NCBI GenBank assembly: GCA_002412715.1
Contig: DHVP01000037.1
Coordinates: forward strand, 1-64,000
Direction: 5' to 3'
Length of the DNA: 64,000 nucleotides
Origin: Deltaproteobacteria bacterium UBA5205
Lineage (GTDB): Bacteria; Desulfobacterota; Syntrophorhabdia; Syntrophorhabdales; Syntrophorhabdaceae
Shown: one piece after another, positions 1-6,404 of the stretch
Layout: each line of letters begins with the position of its first letter
Numbering within the stretch: position 1 is the first letter of the stretch
Notes under the pieces: model-generated
Database searches by the model: none
What the model was told of the DNA's origin: nothing
What the model saw: only the letters and a program-made list of their open reading frames with translations
Made by a program: the position numbers and the translations under genes

Positions 1-1453
1 TGGCCTCAATCTGACGGATGCGCTCACGGGTAAGCCCAAAGGCATCACCCACTTCCTCTAAGGTAAAATCCGTCTTTTCCCCGATGCCGAGCCTCATCCT
101 GACGATCTTCTCTTCTCTGGGAGTAAGTGTTGACAGGACCTTGTCTATCTCTTCCCTGAGAGAGATGCCTATCAATTCCACCAGAGGCGAAGAGGCTTTT
201 GGGTCTGCGATGAAGTCGCCAAGTTTGGACTCATCATCTCCGACCGGAGTTTCGATTGATACGGGCCCGTTGGAAACAGCCATAATCTTTCTGACTTTCT
301 GCACGGGTAGCCCTGCCTTAAGGGAGATTTCTTCGAGGTCAGGCTTTTCCCCTAATTCCTGGAAGAGGGCTACCGTAGCCTTGTTGATCTTATTTTGGGT
401 TTCAAGTACATGCACCGGTACCCTGATCGTTCGCGCGCAATCCGCTATCGCCCGTGTTATGGACTGCCTGATCCACCATGTCGAGTATGTCGAGAATTTA
501 TAACCTTTCTGATAGTCGTATTTTTCCGCAGCCTTCATGAGTCCCATGTTGCCTTCCTGGATCAGGTCAAGGAATGATAGCCCCCGGTTGAGATATTTCT
601 TGGCAATGGTAATCACGAGTCTTAAGTTTGCTTGAACGAGCCTGTTCCTGACGGTCTTCAGTCCATTCTCGATTTCACCCAGTTCCATCAGTTTCTGCCG
701 TACGATACGTGCCTCGTCATTATTCATGACCTTCATCTGATTCGCGATTCTTCTGATGATCTCTACAATAATCTTCTTGTTGAGTCTGAGATTAACGAGG
801 ACTTCCTGTCTCTTGTCTTCGATCTTGTGCAGATCCCCGACGAGTTCCTTTCTGGTCGATTTGTCTGTTCCCCGGAGTAATTTCTTTATCCCTTCCTTTT
901 TTTCGTGAAGGTTTCTTAAAGTGTTGATGGAGGATATGGTCTTCTTCTTGTATTTCTCCTCATCTTTTTGTGTGTAGTTCATTTCGTCGATGTTGCTGAT
1001 GACATCTATTATACTCGTGAGCTCTTTCTTCAGTTGCTGACCTATTTCCAGGAGTTCGTTCACTGCCTGGGGCAATTCAAACAATATGCTCTTTGCCTTT
1101 TTTTCGGCTTCTTCAATCTTTTTCGCTATCTCGTATTCTTCATCGGCTGTGAGGAGAGCCACATGTCCTATGTCCTTTAAATAGGCCCATACTATGTTAT
1201 CGGTCGTTTCTGACGGTAATTTGTGGGCCTCGCCACCGTCCAGGCTTTCGTCCTTACGCGAGACGGCATTATCCCGTATCGTTTCGACTATGTCGATATC
1301 GGATTCCGAGAGAAAGTCGAATACATCTTCACCATCTTCGGGAGAAGAGATCTCCCGAGGAAGGAAATCGGTTATTTCGTCCGGCTCAGGGAAGTTTTTC
1401 CCCATGCCCAAGTCAACCAGGTCACTTACTTCTGTTGAATTATTTATCGCCAT
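1..1453 (-). CDS. rpoD: RNA polymerase sigma factor RpoD (sigma-70), 3' end cut by window
   Basis: Primary sigma factor that directs RNA polymerase to housekeeping promoters. The reverse strand gives 484 codons with no stop before the edge. A short region 1.1-like N-terminus (about residues 20-60) precedes region 1.2/2.1 (AYLKDIG, then LLTADEEYEIAKKIEE). Region 2 holds GLSFLDLIQEGNMGLMKA and the core signature KFSTYSTWWIRQSITRAI at about residues 310-330. Region 3 follows, and region 4.2 ends at LTRERIRQIEA, so only about the last 15-20 residues are missing. The start is ATG at 1453 behind GGGGTATGGA. Its length, near 500 residues, is short for RpoD because the non-conserved region between 1.2 and 2.1 is small. 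It has its own promoter and an unusual leader hairpin. Confidence 0.96.
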   Translation of the reverse strand, partial: MAINNSTEVSDLVDLGMGKNFPEPDEITDFLPREISSPEDGEDVFDFLSESDIDIVETIRDNAVSRKDESLDGGEAHKLPSETTDNIVWAYLKDIGHVALLTADEEYEIAKKIEEAEKKAKSILFELPQAVNELLEIGQQLKKELTSIIDVISNIDEMNYTQKDEEKYKKKTISSINTLRNLHEKKEGIKKLLRGTDKSTRKELVGDLHKIEDKRQEVLVNLRLNKKIIVEIIRRIANQMKVMNNDEARIVRQKLMELGEIENGLKTVRNRLVQANLRLVITIAKKYLNRGLSFLDLIQEGNMGLMKAAEKYDYQKGYKFSTYSTWWIRQSITRAIADCARTIRVPVHVLETQNKINKATVALFQELGEKPDLEEISLKAGLPVQKVRKIMAVSNGPVSIETPVGDDESKLGDFIADPKASSPLVELIGISLREEIDKVLSTLTPREEKIVRMRLGIGEKTDFTLEEVGDAFGLTRERIRQIEA

Positions 1454-1463
1454 TCCATACCCC

Positions 1464-1498
1464 AAAAATAAAGATGCCCTTTGTAGCATAAGGGCATC
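1464..1498 (-). promoter_or_regulatory. Terminator-like hairpin in the rpoD leader (putative attenuator)
   Basis: On the minus strand a perfect 8-bp stem (GATGCCCT / AGGGCATC, 10-nt loop, 1473-1498) is followed at once by TTTATTTTT. This has the form of an intrinsic terminator. It lies between the predicted rpoD transcription start (about 1521) and the start codon (1453), with the SD-like GGGG directly after the T run. It could terminate or attenuate rpoD transcription. Readthrough from tRNA-Pro would also meet it. The hairpin is seen directly; its role is inferred. Confidence 0.6.
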
Positions 1499-1527
1499 CG
1501 CGTTTTATGAATCTTCCAAGTGAACGT

Positions 1528-1556
1528 ATTATACAACTAATCGTGCCCCGGGTCAA
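1528..1556 (-). promoter_or_regulatory. Sigma-70 promoter of rpoD
   Basis: The minus strand reads TTGACC (1551-1556), a 17-bp spacer, then a perfect TATAAT (1528-1533). The predicted transcription start is near 1521, giving a leader of about 68 nt. It lies between tRNA-Pro and rpoD, so rpoD does not depend on the tRNA promoter. Confidence 0.75.
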
Positions 1557-1595
1557 GCTTGTTCACCGAGGACGTGCCGAAAAGAAGATAAACAA

Positions 1596-1674
1596 TGGTC
1601 GGGATGACTGGATTTGAACCAGCGGCCTCTTGCTCCCGAAGCAAGCGCTCTACACCATGCTGAGCTACATCCCG
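1596..1674 (-). tRNA. tRNA-Pro (anticodon CGG)
   Basis: A full cloverleaf on the minus strand: acceptor CGGGATG pairs with CATCCCG, D arm GCTC...GAGC, and anticodon stem CTTGC/GCAAG with loop TTCGGGA, giving anticodon CGG. The T arm is GCTGG-TTCAAAT-CCAGT. Discriminator A and the CCA end are encoded (1596-1599). Total 79 nt, with a slightly long D loop. It sits just upstream of the rpoD promoter. Confidence 0.95.
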
Positions 1675-1768
1675 TAGGCATTAAAATAGCAGACTTGCGG
1701 GAAAATATCCATTGATTTTTCACGGTTGCCATGATACGACTTCAGACTTTACCAGGGGGGTTCAGGAT

Positions 1769-3148
1769 ATGGATAAGAAACCGGTCAAGGTAACCGATCT
1801 AACACTGAGGGACGGCCACCAGTCTCTCTTTGCCACCAGAATGCGGACTGAAGACATGCTGCCTATTGCCGAGAAGCTGGATTCCGTCGGTTTCTATTCC
1901 CTGGAGGTCTGGGGCGGGGCCACCTTCGACGTGATGACCCGTTTCCTTGATGAAGACCCATGGGAGAGGGTACGTCTTCTCAAGGAAAAGATGCCCAATA
2001 CGAAGCTCCAGATGTTGCTTCGGGGACAGAACCTTGTCGGGTACAGAAATTATGCCGATGACGTTGTCGATGCCTTTGTTGAAAAATGTTGTGATGTGGG
2101 TATCGATATTTTCCGCGTCTTCGATGCCCTTAACGATGAGCGCAACTTCACGACCGCCTTCAGGGCAATCAAGAACTGCGGCAGGCATATCCAGGGTGCG
2201 ATCTCCTATTCACTGACAGAAGGGAGACTGGGCGGTCCCATATTCAATATCGCCTATTACGTGGACAAGGCGAGGAGGATCGAAGACCTGGGGGCTGATT
2301 CGCTCTGCATCAAGGATATGGCGGGCATCATTTCGCCCTATGACGCCTACGAACTCGTCTCACGTCTCAAAGAGACAATCTCCATCCCTATCCACCTCCA
2401 CACGCACTATACGAGCGGAATGGCCTCAATGTCCTGCCTCAAGGCCATCGAAGCAGGAGCCGATGGCATCGATACATGCCTTGCCCCTTTTGCCTATCGT
2501 TCCTCCCACTCGCCTTCAGAGGCCTTTGCCGTCGCATTGAAGGGCACGCCTTACGATCCGAAACTGGACCTCGACAAGATGTCCGAGATAGACGATTACC
2601 TTGAAGAGATTATTCCTTCGAAGCTGCGGTCTTTCTCCGACCGCACGCATTACGCGGTCATCGATATCGAAGTTATCATGCACCAGATACCGGGGGGTAT
2701 GATCTCGAACCTGGTGAGTCAGCTCAAGCAGGCAAAAGCACTGGACAGGCTCGGGGAGGTTCACAGGGAGATACCGAGGACGAGACAGGATATGGGGTTT
2801 CCCCCGCTTGTTACGCCTACCAGCCAGATTGTGGGTGTCCAGGCTGTCTTCAATGTTATTGCCGGCAGGTACAAGATGATCTCCAATGAAGTGAAAGACT
2901 ATTTCTACGGCCTCTACGGCAGACCGCCGGCGCCGGTGAACGAGGAGATAAGGTCGAAGGCCTTGAAGGGTTATCCCCGGGGGACGACGCCTATGGACAA
3001 GCGGCCCGCCGATATTCTGGAACCGGAGCTTCCCGGGGCGCGGGAGGCCTTGAAAGGCATATCGGAGGATATCGGCGACATCCTGATCTATGCCCTCTAT
3101 CCCATGACGGGTCTTCAATTCCTGAAGAAAAAATATGGCAAGGAATAG
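1769..3148 (+). CDS. Pyruvate/oxaloacetate carboxyltransferase subunit (PycB/OadA-like), no biotin domain
   Basis: Carboxyltransferase of the HMGL-like TIM-barrel family, which moves CO2 between carboxybiotin and pyruvate/oxaloacetate (or a related acyl acceptor). The barrel opens with TLRDGHQS at residues 10-17. The likely carbamylated lysine is in LCIKDMAG (about residue 180) and metal-binding histidines are in HLHTHYTSG (about 208-214). A conserved carboxylase domain follows to residue 459. The usual C-terminal biotinyl domain of OadA/PycB (about 600 residues) is absent, so a separate biotin carrier must be used; none is in the window. The start is the ATG after GGGGGGTTCAGGAT; an in-frame ATG at 1712 has no ribosome site. 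It could equally be the core subunit of a methylmalonyl-CoA:pyruvate transcarboxylase. Confidence 0.88.
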   Translation: MDKKPVKVTDLTLRDGHQSLFATRMRTEDMLPIAEKLDSVGFYSLEVWGGATFDVMTRFLDEDPWERVRLLKEKMPNTKLQMLLRGQNLVGYRNYADDVVDAFVEKCCDVGIDIFRVFDALNDERNFTTAFRAIKNCGRHIQGAISYSLTEGRLGGPIFNIAYYVDKARRIEDLGADSLCIKDMAGIISPYDAYELVSRLKETISIPIHLHTHYTSGMASMSCLKAIEAGADGIDTCLAPFAYRSSHSPSEAFAVALKGTPYDPKLDLDKMSEIDDYLEEIIPSKLRSFSDRTHYAVIDIEVIMHQIPGGMISNLVSQLKQAKALDRLGEVHREIPRTRQDMGFPPLVTPTSQIVGVQAVFNVIAGRYKMISNEVKDYFYGLYGRPPAPVNEEIRSKALKGYPRGTTPMDKRPADILEPELPGAREALKGISEDIGDILIYALYPMTGLQFLKKKYGKE

Positions 3149-3172
3149 GGGACTGATGGTATCTTACCTTAC

Positions 3173-4135
3173 ATGAAGAAACTGCTCATCGCGATGGGAT
3201 CGAAGGAAAATGTTATCGAAGACATTCATATTCTGTCCCGCCGATACCATGAGCATCCCGGAATTGTCATTGCCCAGGGGAAGGACTTGAGGCATGTTGT
3301 TATCGAAAAGGCATCAAATCTCTTTCTTGCCGAAAACCTGGTTATTGCCATTGTCGATCCGTCATCGGCCGATGCTGAAGCGCTGAAGCCCCATCTCAAC
3401 GTATTGAAAGATAGGGCCGGAGTGATCGTCTATCTCACATCGGAAACCAGCCAGGTGCCGGGAGGTCTGGAGGGAGAGACCGTGGTCCTCGAAAAGGACC
3501 CGGACAAGAGGATCAGGGAGAGGGTGAGGGGCGCACTCAAGCTCAGCGGCAAGAAGATGACGGACAAGGCTTTTGCATTGTTGACGTCGAGGATCAGGGA
3601 CGAATCCATACTCGACCAGGAGGTCCTGAAACTGATCGGATATGCGGGCGAAAGGGCAACGATCGAATCACGGGACATCAACGCCGTCGTCACCGAAACG
3701 CACGAGGAGACTCTGATGGCTCTTTTTGATGCCTTCTCCCGACTGGACAAGAAGGAAGTTCTCACCATCTTCGAGAGCCTTCTTATGAACGGCCAGCACA
3801 TCCTTGCGATACATAGCTACCTTGTAAACCAGATGCGCCTCCTTATCCAGGCGAAGGACCTGGAGCCCTTTGTTGCCGAAGCACGTGCATATCCCGCCTT
3901 TGCCGCCGCATTCAAGCGCTGGAAGGATAAAACAGGCGTGGAGACCTCAGGCAGGAAGCGCTATCTGCCCTTTCAGCATCCTTATTATGCCTTCAAGCTT
4001 TCAGGCACATCGCGAAAGATTTCCCGGCGGAGCCTTGTCGAGTTTTATGAATTTCTCAGCCGGCTTGACGTGAAGATCAAGACGGGGACAAAACATGACC
4101 GCACACTCATGGAGTACGGGCTTCTGAAGGTCTAG
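3173..4135 (+). CDS. holA: DNA polymerase III subunit delta (HolA family)
   Basis: Clamp-loader delta subunit, which opens the beta sliding clamp during replication. The 320 residues match the HolA family in length. The N-terminal part is a divergent ATPase-like domain lacking a P-loop, with IVIAQGKDLRHVV and LVIAIVDPSSAD as core strands. The C-terminal half is helical, including SRIRDESILDQEVLKLIGYAG and ALFDAFSRLDKKEVLTIF, and resembles the clamp-loader lid and collar. The start is ATG at 3173, 24 bp after the carboxyltransferase; no strong SD is seen. The next gene follows after 7 bp. The assignment rests on domain style rather than an invariant motif. Confidence 0.75.
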   Translation: MKKLLIAMGSKENVIEDIHILSRRYHEHPGIVIAQGKDLRHVVIEKASNLFLAENLVIAIVDPSSADAEALKPHLNVLKDRAGVIVYLTSETSQVPGGLEGETVVLEKDPDKRIRERVRGALKLSGKKMTDKAFALLTSRIRDESILDQEVLKLIGYAGERATIESRDINAVVTETHEETLMALFDAFSRLDKKEVLTIFESLLMNGQHILAIHSYLVNQMRLLIQAKDLEPFVAEARAYPAFAAAFKRWKDKTGVETSGRKRYLPFQHPYYAFKLSGTSRKISRRSLVEFYEFLSRLDVKIKTGTKHDRTLMEYGLLKV

Positions 4136-4142
4136 ATTTCCG

Positions 4143-4964
4143 ATGATCTATCTGCACATTCTCCTTTTCCTGATGACAATAGCATCGACGATATTTGTCG
4201 GCGGCTTTCTTTACAGCCTTGCTATTATGACTATCCTGCTTTCCCACGAACTGGGTCATTATCTTATGAGCAGACGTTACGGTATTCCGAGCACGCTGCC
4301 TTTTTTCATACCCTTGCCCCTGCCGCCCTTTGGTACCTTCGGGGCCGTGATCAAAATGAAGGGTGTCGTTGTTAACAAGAAAGCGCTCTTTGATGTAGGC
4401 GTGGCCGGTCCGGTGTGCGGCTTTGTGGTTGCCCTGCCTTTTATTGTGGCGGGTATAAGAATGTCCGCGGTGACACCCCTTTCCGGCCTACCGGCAGGCT
4501 CATACATGGAACTGGGAGACCCCCTTCTGTTCAGGATACTTGAGGCATGGTTCGTCGGCGAGATCCCAAAGGGGCATGACCTCGTTCTGCATCCCTTCGC
4601 CTATGCCGGTTGGGTCGGGCTTTTCGTGACATCCCTCAACCTGCTGCCTGTAGGCCAGCTTGACGGTGGTCACGTGGTCTATGCCGTGTTTGGTGAAAAG
4701 AGCACGTGGGTCTATCGGGGTGTCATCGCCGGCCTTGGGATCCTGGCGGTTTTTATGAACATCGGCTGGCTTACGCTCGTTATCCTCCTGATCATATTCG
4801 GCAGGAGCCATCCCCGGCCCTTCGATGACGAAACGGGCCTCGACGGTTCACGAAAAAAACTCGCTGTCGTCACCCTCATAATTTTCATCCTTTCCTTCAT
4901 TCCCGCCCCCTTTCCCGAAATGAACATCATCAACATCCTCAAGGAAGCAGGTTTTTCGCCGTGA
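4143..4964 (+). CDS. Site-2 protease family (M50) membrane metalloprotease
   Basis: Intramembrane zinc metalloprotease of the S2P/M50 family. Zinc ligands are in HELGH (H35, E36, H39) inside an early membrane helix, and the second metal motif is NLLPVGQLDGGHVVYA in a later helix. There are about six hydrophobic segments over 273 residues. No PDZ domain is present, so it differs from RseP and is closer to the compact S2P group found in many anaerobes. Such enzymes cleave membrane-bound regulators; no anti-sigma factor is adjacent and the substrate is unknown. It is the last gene of a plus-strand run and is followed by two inverted repeats. Confidence 0.9.
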   Translation: MIYLHILLFLMTIASTIFVGGFLYSLAIMTILLSHELGHYLMSRRYGIPSTLPFFIPLPLPPFGTFGAVIKMKGVVVNKKALFDVGVAGPVCGFVVALPFIVAGIRMSAVTPLSGLPAGSYMELGDPLLFRILEAWFVGEIPKGHDLVLHPFAYAGWVGLFVTSLNLLPVGQLDGGHVVYAVFGEKSTWVYRGVIAGLGILAVFMNIGWLTLVILLIIFGRSHPRPFDDETGLDGSRKKLAVVTLIIFILSFIPAPFPEMNIINILKEAGFSP

Positions 4965-5030
4965 AAGGCGAACGACCCATTCCAATGTTGTGCGTGGGCG
5001 AGCGGCCAGATGGGAGAAGCAACCGTTTTT

Positions 5031-5061
5031 AATAGGTCTTATAGGACCTGTAAGACCTATT
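5031..5061. repeat. Perfect 11-bp inverted repeat after the M50 protease gene
   Basis: AATAGGTCTTA (5031-5041) and TAAGACCTATT (5051-5061) are perfect reverse complements around a 9-bp spacer that itself contains AGGACCT. ATGTTTTTC follows on the plus strand, so it may act as a weak terminator for the protease gene. The nested TAGGTC/GACCTA units suggest a small dispersed palindromic repeat. Confidence 0.6.
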
Positions 5062-5110
5062 ATGTTTTTCCGCTTTCGCCGGCAAAGCCCTCCCTTCCCC
5101 TGACTGTCAA

Positions 5111-5159
5111 GACAATAAAAAAACGCCGCAGGATAAGCTGCGGCGTTTTTTTTATTGTC
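5111..5159. terminator. Bidirectional intrinsic terminator
   Basis: Stem ACGCCGCA/TGCGGCGT with an 8-nt loop, flanked by a run of A on one side and of T on the other. The symmetry extends outward to GACAATA/TATTGTC. It lies between the converging M50 protease (plus) and lipoprotein (minus) genes and can serve both. Confidence 0.92.
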
Positions 5160-5167
5160 TTCTAACT

Positions 5168-5785
5168 CTAGAATACCGGTCGTATGTTCTTTGCCGGTTT
5201 CAGTTCCAGGCTTGCCATGACTTCGGATTGGTCGATTGCCTCGGCGAGGCTCAGTTTGCCGTCAAGATAGCTCTGGGCGGCGCTCTTGGGGAAGAAGATG
5301 TACATATATTCGACATAACCGCCGTAGGTATCGCACTGGGAATGGTCTCTAACAGCCCAGTAAACGCCGAATGCGAGGCCCTCGATATCGTCCGCATCCA
5401 GATCGCGGCTCTTGATCGTCTTTATGTATTTCGGGACGAAGTCGCGGATAATTTTTGCCAGACGTTCGTCGGGTTTCGTGGTATTGACGTCGAAGGATGC
5501 CTCTTTCGGCCTTACGTAGGCCATGATGTAGTGGAGCTTTTCCTTGTTCGTGTCTTCAAGCGTGGTAATGCCGATGCCGTCCTTGTAAATTCCCACGTTG
5601 CTGGAGTTGTACCTGGCGTAGATGTCTTTAAAGAGGCTGGCGTTCTTTTCGAAGATGGCTTGAACGTGCTGATCGTTGTAGTTCTTCTTGACGCTGTCGC
5701 TTTCGTCCTTGGCGATATAGATCGGTCCGGGTGTGCAGGCGCAGACGGCGAAGGCCAACAAAGTAATAATAATGATGTTTCTCAT
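5168..5785 (-). CDS. Predicted lipoprotein of unknown function
   Basis: I do not recognise the family. The N-terminus is a type II signal peptide: a short charged start, the hydrophobic stretch IIIITLLAFAV, then V-C-A-C with the likely lipidated cysteine at residue 17. The remaining ~188 residues are mixed alpha/beta with no further membrane segment and no metal or catalytic motif I can name. Its start overlaps the MerR gene stop by 4 bp (ATGA), making it the last gene of the thrS-ihfA operon run. It ends at a strong bidirectional terminator. Placement in the envelope follows from the lipobox. Confidence 0.8.
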   Translation of the reverse strand: MRNIIIITLLAFAVCACTPGPIYIAKDESDSVKKNYNDQHVQAIFEKNASLFKDIYARYNSSNVGIYKDGIGITTLEDTNKEKLHYIMAYVRPKEASFDVNTTKPDERLAKIIRDFVPKYIKTIKSRDLDADDIEGLAFGVYWAVRDHSQCDTYGGYVEYMYIFFPKSAAQSYLDGKLSLAEAIDQSEVMASLELKPAKNIRPVF

Positions 5786-6108
5786 TTTTTCTCTTTCTCC
5801 TCCTGTTTAAGCATCGCTACAAGTTCGGTAAGTTCTTCCCGAATCTCATTTAATATTCGTTTGTGGTTTGCCAGATATTGTTTTGCCCCGTCGATGGTGA
5901 ATCTCTTTTCGTGAAGGAGCTTTTTGATGGTAAAAATGATCTCAAGGTCTTTTTTCTTATAGAGCCGCTGTCCCGTTGGACTCTTGACAGGTTTGATGTC
6001 TTTGAATTCCTGTTCCCAGTAGCGAAGGACGTGAGGCTTCAGCCCTGTTAAGGTGCAGACTTCCTTGATACGGTAAAAGACCCTGTCGGGAATTTCCCTT
6101 CCGTTCAT
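5782..6108 (-). CDS. MerR-family transcriptional regulator
   Basis: A 108-residue MerR-type DNA-binding protein. The winged helix-turn-helix covers about residues 10-80: FYRIKEVCTLTGLKPHVLRYW, then GQRLYKKKDLEIIFTIKKLL. A short coiled-coil tail (NEIREELTELVAMLKQEEK) replaces a ligand domain, so it is a minimal member with no cysteines for metal sensing. It overlaps ihfA and the lipoprotein gene by 4 bp each, so it is translationally coupled. A MerR-like gene directly after ihfA is a common arrangement in proteobacteria; the target is unknown. Confidence 0.92.
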   Translation of the reverse strand: MNGREIPDRVFYRIKEVCTLTGLKPHVLRYWEQEFKDIKPVKSPTGQRLYKKKDLEIIFTIKKLLHEKRFTIDGAKQYLANHKRILNEIREELTELVAMLKQEEKEKK

Positions 6109-6395
6109 TCCTGCCTTCTGCTGTCGTTGATTTCGTCCTTCAAAACCTGGCTGAGCCTGAAGCTCAGGACCTTGCGCTCTGTTATCTTGATCTCTTCGCC
6201 GGTCTGCGGGTTCCTGCCGCGGCGGGCTTTCTTCTTTCTGACGAAGAAATTGCCGAAACCCGAAATCTTTACGTTCTCATCGGTGGCGAGAGTGTCTTTT
6301 ATGATCTCAAAGAACCGGTCGACGATATGCGCGCACTCCCGTTTGGAAAATCCGAGCTTTTCGTAAAGATCGGTTACAATATCTATTTTCGTCAT
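6105..6395 (-). CDS. ihfA: Integration host factor subunit alpha (HU/IHF family)
   Basis: DNA-bending architectural protein of 96 residues. The HU/IHF fold is clear: helical N-terminus (MTKIDIVTDLYEKLGFSKRE), the GFGNFFVRKKKARRGRNPQTG signature near residues 46-66, and the C-terminal ITERKVLSFRLSQVLK. Assignment as the alpha subunit rests on gene order directly after pheT, as in many proteobacteria, and on the alpha-like start. The ihfB partner is not in the window. The gene begins 9 bp after the pheT stop. Confidence 0.93.
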   Translation of the reverse strand: MTKIDIVTDLYEKLGFSKRECAHIVDRFFEIIKDTLATDENVKISGFGNFFVRKKKARRGRNPQTGEEIKITERKVLSFRLSQVLKDEINDSRRQE

Positions 6396-6404
6396 AACGC
6401 CTCC

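Noticed and set aside
1712..1768. Upstream ATG start for the carboxyltransferase
   Set aside because: It would add 19 residues that do not fit the family and has no ribosome site; ATG 1769 has a strong one.
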